A stretch of DNA of 64,000 nucleotides from Streptomyces thinghirensis. GTDB lineage: Bacteria > Actinomycetota > Actinomycetia > Streptomycetales > Streptomycetaceae. The notes under the pieces are model-generated. The model saw only the letters and a list, made by a program, of their open reading frames with translations, was not told the DNA's origin and ran no database searches. The stretch lies in the NCBI GenBank assembly GCA_021502835.1, contig JAKFGP010000042.1, forward strand, positions 43,546 to 107,545, given 5' to 3'. The first letter of the stretch is position 1; each line of letters begins with the position of its first letter. Shown here piece after piece: positions 8,977 through 20,240 of this stretch. The position numbers and the translations under genes are program-made.

Positions 8977-9869
8977 ATGTCGCGTCCGTTCCGTTTAGGC
9001 GTCAACCTCATGGCGTCCGCACCGGCCGACGAGTGGAGCGCGAAGTGCCGACGGGCCGAGGAGCTGGGGTACGACGTGATCCTGGTCCCGGACCATCTCG
9101 GCATGCCGGCGCCGTTTCCGGCGCTGGTCGCGCTGGCCCGGGCCACCGAGCGTCCCCGCCTGGGCACCTTCGTGCTCAACGCGGGCCTCTGGAGCCCGGC
9201 CCTGCTGGCCCGGGAGGTGGCGACCACGGACGCCTTGACGGGCAGGCGGCTGGAGCTCGGGCTCGGCACCGGATACGTCGGGCGGAGCACGACGCGGCGG
9301 GAGCTGCCGTTCGGCTCGCCGGGCGAGCGGGTGGACCACTTGCGGCGCACCGTCGAGGAACTGAAGCGGCTGCTGGCCGACGAGGAGCACCAGCGCGGCC
9401 GGTGCAACGGCCCGGGGTGCCGCTGCTGATCGGCGCCAACGGCGACCGGATGCTGGAGCTGACGGCCCGGCACGCCGCCGTCGCCGCCTTCACGGGCGCG
9501 CGTACGGTGCGGGGCGAGCGCGACAGGACAGCTGGCCCCATCACGGCCGAGGAGCTCGACGGGCGCGTGGCCCGGTACCGGGAGCTGGCGGCGGGGCCGC
9601 GGAGGAGCCGGCGGAGCTGAACCTGCTCGTCCAGATGGTCGTCGTGACCGAAGGACCGCGAGGCCGCCGTCCGCCCCCTCCTGGAGCACGTGCCGCACCT
9701 GACCACCGACCAGGTGCTGGAGCTGCCATCTTCCTGGCCGGGACGCCGGAGCAGATCACCCGCGCAGGTACGGGCGCAGCGCGAGCGGTACGGATTCACC
9801 TATCTGACGGTGCTGGAGCCGTACATGGAGGCCTTCGCTCCGGTGATGCGGGCGCTGCGCGAGGTCTGA
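8977..9869 (+). CDS. LLM-class F420-dependent oxidoreductase
   Basis: This is a luciferase-like monooxygenase-fold protein of the F420-dependent group: GVNLMASAPADEW, DVILVPDHLGMPAPFP, LGTFVLNAGLWSPALLARE, LELGLGTGY and, in the C-terminal half, VPLLIGANGDRML and LAGTPEQIT. There are indels near 9405, 9600, 9655, 9730 and 9770. Length (~295 residues) fits the TIGR03621-like subgroup. The substrate is unknown. The ATG at 8977 follows GAGGAGAG. Confidence 0.88.
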
Positions 9870-9949
9870 CGGGCGGCGGCAGCGCGGGCGTGGCGGTCCG
9901 CATGCCGGAATGTCGAGTGACGGCCGGGCGCGCGTGATGGGATCGCCGC

Positions 9950-10375
9950 ATGAGCGAACCGCGCATACGGGCCGCCGGGCCCGAGGATCTGGACGCCGTG
10001 CTGGCCTTCTGGAAGGTGGCCGCCGAGGGGACGAGCATCAGCGACGACCGGGAGGGCGTGGAGCGGATGGTGGCCCGCGACCCCGAGGCGCTGCTCCTGG
10101 CCGAGCGGGGCGGGGACCTGGTGGGCACGGTGATCGCGGGCTTCGACGGCTGGCGCTGCCATCTGTACCGGCTGGCGGTGCACCCGGACCACCGGCGTCA
10201 GGGCATCGGCTCGGCGCTGCTCACGGCGCGGAGGGAGCGGTTCGTACGGCTGGGCTGGGCGCCGTGGGGACGCGATGGTGCTGCGGCGCAACGAGCGGGC
10301 CCAGCATGCCTGGCGGGCGGCCGGGTACGCGCCCGAGAACAGTGGCGACGCTGGGTGAAGCCCCTCATCGGCTGA
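9950..10375 (+). CDS. GNAT N-acetyltransferase
   Basis: This is a ~143-residue GNAT-fold acetyltransferase. The acetyl-CoA pyrophosphate loop is RRQGIGSALL, preceded by the beta-4 strand CHLYRLAVHPDHR; the C-terminal ALxxA-like region reads RRNERAQHAWRAAGYAPE after correcting an indel near 10265. The acceptor is unknown. It follows the LLM enzyme by 80 bp and may be co-transcribed. Confidence 0.87.
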   Translation: MSEPRIRAAGPEDLDAVLAFWKVAAEGTSISDDREGVERMVARDPEALLLAERGGDLVGTVIAGFDGWRCHLYRLAVHPDHRRQGIGSALLTARRERFVRLGWAPWGRDGAAAQRAGPACLAGGRVRAREQWRRWVKPLIG

Positions 10376-10516
10376 AGGTGTGAGCACCGGCGCATGAGCG
10401 AGTCCGCATCGGCGATCCTCCGGACGCCCACCCCGGCGCCACACCTGGAGCCTCCCCGGCGCACGACGTCGCGCGATCCTCCACGTCCTGGCCGATCATG
10501 GATCCGAGGTGACCCG

Positions 10517-11849
10517 ATGACCGAAGTGCTCCTGCTGCTGGTGGCTTGATCGCGCTCTCGCTCGTGTGCGGCGCCTTCGTCGCGGCCGAGTTCTCGCTGA
10601 CCACCGTCGAGCGCGGCGAACTGGAGCGGGCGGCGGCGCGCGGCGAGCGGGGGCCGCGAGCGCCCATAGGCCGTACAGACCTGACCTTCCAGCTCTCCGG
10701 GGCACAGCTCGGCATCACGGTCACCAACCTGGTGGTAGGCATGCTCGCCGAGCCCTCGGTCGCGGCGCTCATCTCAGGCCCGCTGGAGGTGTGGGGTGTC
10801 GCGCTCGGCGGCCTCCTCGCTGGCACTGGTGCTGGGCACGGCCCTGTCGACGGTCTTCCTGATGATCGTCGGCGAGCTGGTGCCGAAGAACTGGGCGATC
10901 TCCTCACCGCTGGCCGTCGCCAAACGGGTGGGCGGTCCGCAGCGCTGGTTCAGCGCCGCCTTCCAGCCCTTCATCACCCACCTGAACAACACGGCCAACC
11001 GCATCGTGCGCGTCTTCGGTGTGGAGCCCGCCAGGAGCTGGCCTCCGCGCGTGGACCGCAGGAGCTGGCGGCGCTCGCCCGGCACTCGGCCAAGGAGGGC
11101 GCGCTGGAGGCCGACACCGCCGAGTTGTTCGTGCGGACCCTGAACCTGGCCGACCTGACGGCACAGAACGTGATGACCCCGCGCGTGCAGGTCGTCGCCC
11201 TCGACGCCCGGGCGACGTGCGAGGACGTGGCGAACGCGACGCGGGCGACCGGGCTGTCCCGGTTCCCCGTCTACCGGGACACCCTCGACGCCGTGGTGGG
11301 CACCGCGCACGTCAAGGACGTCCTTGCGGTGCCCGCCAAGCGGCGGCCCGGTATGCCGGTCGCCGAGCTGATGCGCGAGCCGCTGCTCGTCCCGGAGTCA
11401 CTGACCGTCGACCGGCTGCTGGACCGGCTCTCCGGGCGACGCACGATGGCCGTGGTGATCGACGAGTACGGCGGGACGGCGGGCGTGGCCACGCTGGAGG
11501 ACATCGTCGAGGAGGTGGTCGGCGAGGTGCGGGACGAGCACGATCCGCACGAGACGCCCGAGCTGGACACGGCCGGCACCGACGAGCGGGGGCACGCCCT
11601 GTACTGGGCCGACGGCGCGGCCGCGTGGACCAGCTGTCGCGCCTGGGGCTCAGGGTGCGGAGGGCCGTACGAGACGGTCGCCGGGCTGGTCGCGGCCGGT
11701 CTTGGGCATCCCCGCCGTCGGCGACACCCTGGAGGTCGCCGGCTGGCGGCTGGACGATCGTGGACGCCACGGGCCGCAGGGCGGCCGGGTACTACTACGC
11801 GCCGCTCGACGAGGCGCGTGTCACCGAGAGGCGGGAGGCCGGCCGGTGA
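10517..11849 (+). CDS. CNNM/HlyC-CorC-type membrane protein with CBS pair (first copy)
   Basis: This integral membrane protein has an N-terminal DUF21/CNNM transmembrane domain (AALIALSLVCGAFVAAEFSL, GAQLGITVTNLVVGMLAEP, VGELVPKNWAIS), two CBS domains (VMTPRVQVV..., VPESLTVDRLLDRLSG with VIDEYGGTAGVATLEDIVEE) and a C-terminal CorC/HlyC FAD-like domain. The family has been linked to Mg/Co export or resistance and membrane homeostasis. Several indels occur (10547, 10805, 11035, 11625, 11700). GTGA overlap with the next gene shows an operon of two paralogues. Confidence 0.9.
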
Positions 11850-12898
11850 CCGCCGTGCAGTTGCTGATCGGTCTGGCGACGCTCGTCGTCAGCGCGTTCT
11901 TCGTGGGCGCCGAGTTCGCGCTGATCTCCGTGCGCCGCAGCCAGGTGGAGCGGCACGTCGAGGCAGCGGGGCAGCAGGGACAGCGAGGGACGGCGGGGGT
12001 GGAGGGCGACCGGCGTGCAGAAGAGTGTACTGTGGGGTCTGGAGCACGTGTCGGCGCTGATGGCTGCGGCCCAGCTGGGCATCACGCTGTGCACGCTGGT
12101 CCTCGGTGTGGTCGCGGAGCCGGCGATCGAGCACCTGCTGGAACCGGTGTTCCACGCGGTGGGCATGCCGTCCGGCGCGGGGCACGCGTTGTCCTTCGCG
12201 ATCGCCCTCGCGCTGGCGACGTATCTGCACATGCTGCTCGGCGAGATGGTGCCGAAGAACATCGCGCTGGCCGAGCCGGTGCGCAGCGCGCTGCTGCTCG
12301 GACCGCCGCTGGTGGCACTGTCCCAGGCGCTGCGCCCGGTGATCTTCACGGTCAACGCCTTCGCGAACGCGCTGCTCAAGCTGCTCCAGGGTCGAGACGA
12401 AGGACGAGGTCTCGGCGACCTTCACGGACGCGGAGCTGGCCGAGATCGTCAAGGACGCCGGTGAGGCCGGGCTGATCGACGACCGGGCCCAGGAGCGGCT
12501 GCACGACGCACTGGAGCTGGGCCGGCGGCCGGTGCGGGACGTGGTGCTGCCGCTGGAACGCGTCGTCCACGCGCGCGTGGGCATCACTCCGGAGCAGTTG
12601 GAGCGCCTGTCGGCGGAGTCCGGGTTCTCGCGGTTCCCGGTGGTGGACGACGGGCGGCGGATCGTCGGCTACCTGCATGTGAAGGACGCATTGGACGCCT
12701 CGCCGTTGGGACCTGCCGTTCCGGCTGCGGGACATGCGGTCCATCGCGCGGGTCGGGAGCGGACCCGCTGGACGACGTGCTCACCGCGATGCGCCGCAGC
12801 CGTACGCATCTGGCGGCCGTGATCGCTCCGACGGGCGGCTGGCGGGCCTGGTGACCATGGAGGACGTGCTGCGGGAGTTGTTCGGGCGGCGGACGTGA
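11846..12898 (+). CDS. CNNM/HlyC-CorC-type membrane protein (second copy)
   Basis: A second paralogue starts at a GTG overlapping the previous stop. The DUF21 membrane domain contains LVVSAFFVGAEFALISVRRS, MAAAQLGITLCTLVLGVVAEP and LLGEMVPKNIALAEP; the CBS part contains RFPVVDDGRRIVGYLHVKD and ends LVTMEDVLRELFG. It is shorter than the first copy because the C-terminal CorC_HlyC domain is absent. Such long/short paralogue pairs are common in Streptomyces and may form a heteromeric transporter or regulator. Indels occur near 11980, 12395, 12710 and 12775. Confidence 0.9.
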
Positions 12899-12976
12899 GA
12901 CTCGCCACGGCTCTCCCAGGCCCGGCGGAGGGCGACCGACCGACGGGTATGTGCAGGCGCTACCATTTCTGTCGCC

Positions 12977-13767
12977 ATGCAGGCGAATCCCACTCACGCC
13001 AGCCTTGTCACCGTCGGTGACTCCTTCACCGAGGGCATGTCGGACCTGCTGCCCGACGGCTCCTACCGGGGGCTGGGCCGACCTCCTCGCCGCCCGGATG
13101 GCCGCCCGGTCCCCCGGTTTCCAGGTACGCGAACCTCGCGGTGCGCCAGGAAGCTGATCGGGCAGATCGTCGACGAGCAGGTCGACGTGGCGGCAGCCAT
13201 GGAGCCGACGTGATCACGCTGGTCGGCGGGCTCAGCGACACACTGCGGCCCAAGTGCGACATGGCCCGGGTGCGGGATCTGCTGACGCAGGCCGTGGAGC
13301 GGCTCGCGCCGAACTGCGGAGCAGCTGGTGCTGATGCGCAGTCCAGGCCGTCAGGGCCCGGTGCTGGAGCAGTTCCGGCCGCCAATATGGAGGCGCTGTT
13401 CGCGATCATCGACGACCTGTCCAAGGGAGCACGGCGCCGTGGTCGTCGACCTGTACGGGGCGGACTCGCTGGCCGACCCGCGCCTGTGGGACGTGGACCG
13501 GCTGCACCCTGACCGCCGAGGGGCACCGCCGGGTCGCGGAGGCCGTGTGGCAGTCGCTCGGCTACGAACCCGAGGATCCCGAGGTGGCACGCGCCGATCC
13601 CGGCGACGCCGCCGCCCGGTTGGATCATGCGCCGGACGCGGACGTCCGGTTCGCGCGGCAGTACCTGCTGCCCGCGGATAGGCCGCAGGCTGACAGGCCA
13701 GTCGTCCGGGGACGGCCTGCCGCCCAAGCGTCCGGAGCTGCTGCCGTACGAGGATCTGGCGCCGTGA
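12977..13767 (+). CDS. SGNH/GDSL hydrolase
   Basis: This SGNH-fold esterase/lipase-like protein has block I VTVGDSFTEGM (nucleophile Ser), block III GADVITLVGGLSDTLRP (GGxSD in place of GGND) and the block V catalytic pair VDRLHLTAEGH. The frame changes repeatedly (13075-13560) but the domain is continuous after correction. No signal peptide is seen, so it is probably cytoplasmic. The C-terminal tail is LPPKRPELLPYEDLAP. Its substrate is unknown. Confidence 0.88.
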
Positions 13768-13784
13768 TCCCCGGGACCGCACAC

Positions 13785-13810
13785 GCCCTTCGTAGGTTCC
13801 GACGAAGGGC
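13785..13810 (+). terminator. 9-bp hairpin after SGNH hydrolase gene
   Basis: The arms GCCCTTCGT (13785-13793) and ACGAAGGGC (13802-13810) are perfectly complementary with an 8-nt loop. They lie 18 bp after the stop codon and upstream of purB. Confidence 0.7.
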
Positions 13811-13853
13811 CCCGTGGGCTGGCCTGCGGGAATCGCCAGTAGAATCCGTTCAC

Positions 13854-15305
13854 GTGACTTCCGCTCCCGCCAAGCCCAGCATCCCGAACGTCCTCGCCGG
13901 ACGCTACGCCTCCGCCGAGCTCGCCACGCTCTGGTCGCCCAGAGCAGAAGGTGAAGCTCGAGCGGCAGCTCTGGCTCGCCGTGCTGCGGGCCCAGAGGAC
14001 CTCGGCATCGAGGTGCCCGACGCCGCGATCGCCGACTACGAGCGCGTCCTCGACCAGGTCGACCTGGCCTCGATCGCCGAGCGCGAGAGGTCACGCGGCA
14101 CGACGTTAAGGCGCGGATCGAGGAGTTCAACGACCTCGCCGGGCACGAGCACGTGCACAGGGCATGACCTCCCGCGACCTGACGGAAGAACGTCGAGCAG
14201 CTCCAGGTCCGGCTCTCGCTCGAGCTGATCCGCGACCGCTCGGTGGCCGTCCTGGCCCGCCTCGGCAAGCTGGCGGGCGAGTACGCCCGGAGCTGGTCAT
14301 GGCCGGCCGCTCCCACAACGTCGCCGCTCAGGCCACGACGCTGGGCAAGCGTTTCGCCACGCGGCCGACGAGCTGCTGGTGGCGTACGGCCGGGTGGAGG
14401 AGCTGCTGGGCCGCTACCCGCTGCGCGGCATCAAGGACCCGGTCGGCACCGCGCAGGACATGCTGGACCTGCTCGGCGGGGACGCGGGCAAGCTCGCGGA
14501 GCTGGAGCAGCGGATCGCGGGGCACCTGGGCTTCTCGCAGGCGTTCACCTCGGTCGGCCAGGTCTACCCGCGCTCGCTGGACTACGAGGTCGTCACCGCG
14601 CTCGTGCAGCTGGCGGCGGCGCCGTCCTCGCTGGCGAAGACGGTCCGGCTGATGGCCGGGCACGAGCTGGTTACCGAGGGCTTCAAGCCCGGCCAGGTCG
14701 GTTCGTCGGCGATGCCGCACAAGATGAACACCCGCTCCCTGCAGGCGCGTCAACGGCCTGATGGTCATCCCTGCGCGGCTACGCGCGTCGATGACCGGCG
14801 AGCTGGCGGGCGACCAGTGGAACGAGGGCGACGTCTCCTGCTCGGTGGTGCGCCGCGTGGCCCTCCCCGACGCGTTCTTCGCCCTGGACGGGCTGCTGGA
14901 GACGTTCCTGACCGTGCTCGACGAGTTCGGTGCCTTCCCCGGCGCCGTCGTGGCCCGGGCGCTGGACCGCTACCTGCCGTTCCTCGCCACCACCAAGGTC
15001 CTCATGGGCGCGGTGCGGGCCGGTGTCGGCCGCGAGGTCGCCCACGAGGCGATCAAGGAGAACGCCGTGGCCTCCGCGCTGGCGATGCGCGAGCAGGGCG
15101 CCGAGCGCAACGAGCTGCTCGACAAGCTGGCCGCCGACAGAGCGGATCCCGCTGGACCGGGCCGGGCTGGACGCGCTGATGGCCGACAAGCTGTCCTTCA
15201 CGGGCGCCGCGGCCGACCAGGTCGGCGTCCTCGTCGGCCGGATCGAGGAGATCGTCAAGCAGCACCCGGCGGCCGCGGGCGTACACCCCGGGAGCCATCC
15301 TCTGA
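13854..15305 (+). CDS. purB: Adenylosuccinate lyase
   Basis: PurB cleaves SAICAR and adenylosuccinate in purine synthesis. After correcting about ten indels the protein reads continuously: IPNVLAGRYAS, the general-acid His region VMAGRSHNVAAQ, KGMTSRDLTEN, the fumarase/aspartase signature GSSAMPHKMNTR (catalytic Ser in the flexible loop), WNEGDVSCSVVRR and KENAVASALAMRE. Length is ~480 residues, as in other actinobacterial PurB. The start is GTG at 13854 (MTSAPAKPS). The stop at 15303-15305 overlaps the following mug gene. Confidence 0.95.
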
Positions 15306-15861
15306 CGCGCTTCACCAGGGCCGAGCTGGAGGCCGCCCGCGACCGTCTCGTACCGGACGTGGTCGCGGACGGTCTCCCGCGTGCTGTTCTGCGGGATCAA
15401 CCCGGGTCTGATGACCGCGGTGACGGGCCACCACTTCGCCCGCCCCGGCAACCGTTTCTGGCCGGTGCTGCATCTGTCCGGCTTCACGCCGCGGCTGCTG
15501 AAGCCGTCGGGCAGGGCGAGCTGCCGTCGTACGGGCTCGGGATCACGAACGTCGTCGCGCGGGCCAGCGCGCGGGCGGACAAGCTGACCGCCGAGGAGTA
15601 CCGGGAGGGCGGTCGGTTGCTGGCGCTGAAGGTGGCGCGGCTGCGGCCCCGTTGGCTGGCCGTGGTCGGTGTCACCGCGTACCGCGCGGCGTTCGACGAC
15701 CGGAAGGCGCAGGTGGGTCCCGCAGGGAGCGGACGATCGGGGACACGCGGGTGTGGGTGCTGCCCAACCCAGCGGGCTCAACGCGCACTGGACGGCGCAG
15801 ACGATGGCGGAGGAGTTCGCCCGGCTGCGGGTCGCGGCCGGAGGCGGAGACAGAGGCGTAG
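15302..15861 (+). CDS. mug: G/U mismatch-specific uracil-DNA glycosylase
   Basis: This Mug/TDG-family glycosylase removes uracil or ethenocytosine from mismatches. The active-site motif FCGINPG and the [12 protein letters not shown] segment lie near the N-terminus; [11 protein letters not shown] and the second motif [11 protein letters not shown] are present. Three indels (15365, 15520, 15770) break the frame. The start is uncertain (a CTG/TTG-like codon near 15302 or a slightly later one) because the gene abuts the purB stop. Confidence 0.93.
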
Positions 15862-15884
15862 GTGTGGGAGTGGGGAGCCGTCAC

Positions 15885-16363
15885 GGTGGCGCCTGCTCCG
15901 TGACGACGGCCAGCAGCCGCACCTCGTCCGCCTCGTCCCGGTCGGCGACGGCCACCGCGGCCACCGGCCGGTGCCCGCCGCCTCCCACAGGTACGCCACG
16001 CCCGCTCGGGCGCGGAGACCAGGCCACGGCTCGGGTATCTCCTCCTCGTCGGTCCGCAGCAGGACCGTCTGCGGGTTCCGGGGGTCCGTCTCCCCCAGCG
16101 CGGGGCGAGGCGCTCGTAGAGTCCGTCGCGGTACTTCTCGTACTGCTCCACCGTCACCGCCCGCTCCCCCTGGTCGCCGCCGCGCAGGCCGGTGGCTGCT
16201 CTCCAGCACCGCCACGAAGTGGCTTGGCCCCCGGCACCCCGGCCGACGAGGCCGTGCTCCGCCGGGAAGGGGCCGGAAGCACAGCTCGTCGATGAGGGGC
16301 GATGTGCCGCGCGATGTCGCATGCGGTCCAGTAAACCGGCCGCCACTGACAATTGGCGGGGCG
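15885..16363 (-). CDS. Conserved hypothetical protein
   Basis: The protein is reconstructed over three frames. Visible stretches are PLIDELCFRPFPAEHGLVG, AVTVEQYEKYRDGLYERL, ETDPRNPQTVLLRTDEEEIP and AGVAYLWEAAGTGRWP, ending near DRDEADEVRLLAVV. It looks like a soluble alpha/beta protein of ~150 residues. I do not recognise the family. It lies downstream of the ABC exporter permease in the same direction, possibly within the same transcript. Boundaries are approximate. Confidence 0.5.
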
Positions 16364-17135
16364 TCAGCCCCGGACGGCGTCGGGCGTCCCGGCATGCGCA
16401 GCCGCCAGGCGCCGGCGAAGGGCGCCGCCGCCGCCCACAGCGCGGTCACCGCGGGGTCCGGCCCAGGGCCCCAGAGTTCCCTCGTGCGTCTGGTACAGGA
16501 CGACTTGCCCCCGCCTTGTCCGGCAGGAAGTCAGGTGGCGCCACCCCCCGCGTCCCCGATCACGAAGGACACGATGAGGATGAACGGGATCAGGGGTCGA
16601 CAGAGTGGCCATGCCGCTGCGGAACAGGACGGTGAGTCCGGCCGCGAACAGCGCCATCGGCGCGTAGTAGGTCCCGCAGCCCAGCACACCGCGGACCTGC
16701 TCGCCACCGGTGAAGTCGTCAGCCGACGAAGCCGAGTCTCGCTCGCGCCGCGAAGGCCCAGGAGCGGCGAGGGCGGTGACCAGCCCACGGCGAGGACCGG
16801 TGCGGCTATGACCGTCAGCAGCCGCGAACCACCACCCGTCCGCGCTGGGGAACGGCGGCCAGGGAGAGCCGGATGCCGGCCCCGTGGTACTCGGACGACA
16901 CGGCCATGGCGCCGAAGGCGATCGCCTTACGATCTGTCCGAGCATCACGCCGGACAGGGACGTGAACCAGCGGGTCGAAGTCCGGTTCGGACCCGTTGGT
17001 GGAGCCGGCCAGCGCGGAGAACGCCGTGGTGACCGCGAACACGGCCAGTAGAATGCCGCACAGCGAGCGGGGTGAGCACCTTCAGCGCCTCGGCGCGGAG
17101 TACGAGCAGCGTGAACTTCTTGGTCAGGACCTCAC
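16364..17135 (-). CDS. ABC-2 type permease
   Basis: This membrane component of an ABC exporter has several hydrophobic segments after frame correction: LAVFAVTTAFSALAGS, MLGQIAIAFGAMAVSSEYHG (a region typical of ABC-2 permeases, with the EY-GxIR pattern), VLAVGLVTALAA, YYALMALFAAGLTVLFRS and LIPFILIVSFVIGDAGG. The start VLTKKFTLLVLRAEALKV overlaps the end of the ATPase gene. At least six indels are present. The substrate is unknown; adjacency to a two-component system suggests stress-inducible export. Confidence 0.75.
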
Positions 17136-18064
17136 CAGGGCTGCGCGGCGAACTCGGTTTCGGTGGCCGTCGGGTGGAGGTAGGCCTGTTCAAAGTTCCC
17201 CTGGTCAAGGAGAGTTCGAGGATCGGTACGCCCGCGCCGGACAGGGGGCGCCACGACGGCGTCCACGCGGGCGTGCCGCACGGTCCAGTAGCCGTCGTCG
17301 TGCTCCACGGCGTCGTGGCCGTAATCGGACGAGTGCGGCAGCTGGAGAGCGGTGCCGTCCGACGTACGGACCGCGGACACTCCAGTCGCACTCGCGCGTC
17401 GATGAACTCCCGCATCGGCGTGTCGGCGAGCAGCCGGCCGCGGCCGGGGACGATCCAGGTGGTCGGCGAAGGACGCGGTCTCGTTCATCAGGTGGCTGGA
17501 GACCAGGACCGTGCGCCCCTCGGCCGCGAGCCGGCGCAGCAGTCCAGCGGATCAGATGATGCCTTCGGGGTCCAGCCGTTGGAGGGCTCGTCCAGCATCA
17601 CCACCTCGGGATCGCCCAGCAGCGCGGCGGCGATGCCCAGCCGCTGTCGCATGCCCAGGGAGTACGTCTTCACACGGTGGCGCGCTGCCGCCGGCGCAGA
17701 TCCCGGTCTCCTCCAGCACCTCGTCGACCCGGCGCGCGGTCAGCCAGGTTGCTCGCCGCCCAGGACACGCAAGTGGTCCCGGCCGGTGCCGCGAGCCGTG
17801 GGCGGCGCTCGCGTCGAGCAGCGCACCGACGTGCCGCAGCAGTTCGTGGAGGACGGCGTAGAGGCCGGCCCCGATTTTTCGCCGTCCCGGACAATCAGCC
17901 GGTCGAGGCCCAGGACGAAACCGCATGGTGATGGACTTCCCGGCACCGTTCGGGGCCGAGGAACCCAGTCACCCGGCCAGGGGCGGACAGTGAAGAGTTA
18001 AAGTCATCGACAGCCCGTCAGGTCCCGTATTCCTTGGTGAGGTTCTGGACTTCGATGCTGGTCA
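17135..18064 (-). CDS. ABC transporter ATPase
   Basis: This is the nucleotide-binding subunit of the exporter: N-terminal [14 protein letters not shown], Walker A GPNGAGKS, signature [17 protein letters not shown], Walker [16 protein letters not shown], and the switch His in [10 protein letters not shown]. It is of the DrrA/CcmA (ABC-2 partner) type. Several indels fragment it. It is divergent from a histidine kinase gene, with about 110 bp between starts, a typical arrangement for a self-regulated exporter. Confidence 0.85.
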
Positions 18065-18174
18065 TGTCAACAGCATCGCCCGCCGTGACGGGCCGGAGCC
18101 CTCCCCCGCCGGCGGGCAGCTCCTCCCCCGTGCGAGGGGAGTTCGCTGTCGGTGAGCACTGGCAGAGATGAAGC

Positions 18175-19443
18175 GATGGCACGGTTTCTGCGCCCCGCTG
18201 CTCCGTGGGACGGCCGTACACACGCCTGTTGCACCTGTGGACGCCGATGGCGGCCTACAGCCTGTGGATGTTCGTCCAACCCGAGGTGCACTCGGTGCCG
18301 GTGCTCGCGGTGGTGCCGATCGGTCTGATACCGGCCGTGCGGTTGGGCGAGGGGGTTCGGGCACGGTTCCTGCTGACGCCAGGAGCACGCGAGCACCTGG
18401 AGTTCTCCGCACGGCCTGCCACGACCTGGCGGGACCGGTTGCGGACCGTGCTGTGGCTGGAGGTACGCCTGGCGCTCGGCGCGGTCGTCGTGGTCGCCAC
18501 GGTCTGGCTCGATCCTCTCGTACACCGCCGCCTCCTGCGCCGTCGGCCATGTGCCCGAGGACATGCGGGTCGTGACCGGTACGGAACCGCACTGGGCCTA
18601 CGCCCTCCTGGTTCCGATCCCGCTCATCGTGCTCTACGCGGTGGTGGTCGGCCTCGGTGAACTGGCCACCGTCGTCGCCAGGCGGCTGCTCGAGGCCTTC
18701 GGCCGCCGAGCGCCTGGCAGCCCTTGAGAAACACGCGAACAGCTCCTGGAGCCGCAACCGCATCGCCCGCGGGCTGCGCGACTCCATCGGCCACGCCGGC
18801 TGTCGCCGTCGTGCAGGCTGGGGCCGCCCAGCGCGACGAACGCCCCGGCTGTGCTTTGTGGTAGGCCCCCCGCCCCCGTGGCGCTTGCACCCCCCCGAGC
18901 GCGTGACGCCTGTGTGTGCCTACGCACGCGGGTGGTGGTGAAGTTCGACGGGCCCTGACCGCCGATCGAGGAGACGGGCAGGGCGGCCCTGGAAGACCTG
19001 GAGCGGGTGCTCGGCGTCCTGCGGGAGGCGGAGAACTCCTGAGCGCCAGACCGACCCTGGCGGACGCCGACCGTCTCCTGGAGTCCGCCCGCGCGCGTCG
19101 GGGCCAAGGTCGACGCCGACGTCACGGGTCCCCGCTGGGGAACCTTGCCGGGCCCCGTCTTCCCGCGAGGGCTACCGCATCCTCCAGGAGGCGCTGACCA
19201 ATGTGCTGCGGCACGCGGGGGCGGTGCCCGCGAAGGTCCGCGTCGAGGTGGCGGACGGCGCTCTCACCCTGGAGGTGCGCAATCCGCTGCCGGACGGGGA
19301 GGGTCGCGCCCGGACGCGGCCCCGGCGGGCTGCGCGGCCCACGCGAGCGGGCCGCGCTGCTGCAGGCGGCGGGCGCGGGCGCAAACAGGGCCCGACGGCG
19401 CCGGAGACTGGCGGGTGCGCGTCGAGCTGCCGCCGGGCTGATC
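18175..19443 (+). CDS. NarL-type sensor histidine kinase, possibly damaged
   Basis: The N-terminal part has membrane segments ([60 protein letters not shown]). The HisKA_3 dimerisation box reads [19 protein letters not shown], where an Arg replaces the usual phospho-acceptor His (HD). The catalytic part has [18 protein letters not shown] (N box) and GRGLRGMRERAALL. Between 18835 and 18955 about 100 bp do not match the family, so this may be a genuine insertion. It precedes its response regulator gene and diverges from the ABC exporter. Confidence 0.7.
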
Positions 19444-19455
19444 TACGCTGGCCGG

Positions 19456-20180
19456 ATGCCGGTCAGAGTGCTCCTCGTCGACGACAACGAACCCCTCGTA
19501 CGCGCGGGCCTGCGGGCGGTGCTGGAGGCCGCAGCCGGACATCGAGGTGGTCGGCGGGGCTGCCCGACAGGGCGGCGGTCATTCCGCTGAATTGCGGCGG
19601 GTGCGGCCGGACGTGGTCGCCATGGACGTCCGGGGTACCGCTGATGGACGGCATCGAGGCCACGCGCGCTGCTGCGGGACGGTGGCCGCTCCACCGAAGA
19701 TCCTCCGTCGTGACGACCTTCGAGAACGACGAGCCGACAACGTGCGAGGCGCTGCGCGCGGGCGCCGGCGGGTTCCTGCTGAAGCGGGCCCGGCCGGCCG
19801 AGATCGTGCACGCGGTGCGGTTGATCGCCGAGGGCGAGTCCACTGCTGTTCCCGGCCTCGGTGCGCCAGCTCGCCGCCGAGTACGGCGACGGCAGCGGGA
19901 ACCGCGCGCGGCGCGCGCACCGTGTTGGAGCGGGCGCGGCTGACCGAGCGGGAGGGCGAGGTGCTGCGGCTGATGGCGCGCGGGTTGTCGAACGCGGAGA
20001 TCGCCGCCCGGCTGGTCGTCGGCACGGAGACGGTGAAGTCGCACGTGAGCTCGGTGCTCGCGAAGGTGGGGGTGCGGGACCGCACGCAGGCGGTGTTCAC
20101 GGCGTACGAGTCGGGGGTTCGTGGCGCCCGGCTGGGAGCACCCGGCAGGCAGCCGCACGGGCGGACCGGCACTCGCCGAA
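19456..20180 (+). CDS. NarL/FixJ-type response regulator
   Basis: The receiver domain starts [20 protein letters not shown] with the acidic pair DD; the phospho-acceptor Asp lies in PDVVAMDVR. The C-terminal LuxR helix-turn-helix is clear: [38 protein letters not shown], written here in two parts ([35 protein letters not shown]). Frameshifts occur near 19545, 19640, 19675, 19850 and 19905. It is the cognate partner of the upstream kinase and probably controls the divergent ABC exporter. The exact stop is obscured by an indel near 20115. Confidence 0.85.
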
Positions 20181-20240
20181 GGCGGAGCGGGCCGAGTACG
20201 ATCCGGCCAACACGCTTTTCACGAGCTGGGAGGACGGACG

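Noticed and set aside
13854..15305. purB and other genes as pseudogenes because of frameshifts
   Set aside because: Conserved sequence continues in another frame after each break, including in essential genes; sequencing error is the simpler cause.
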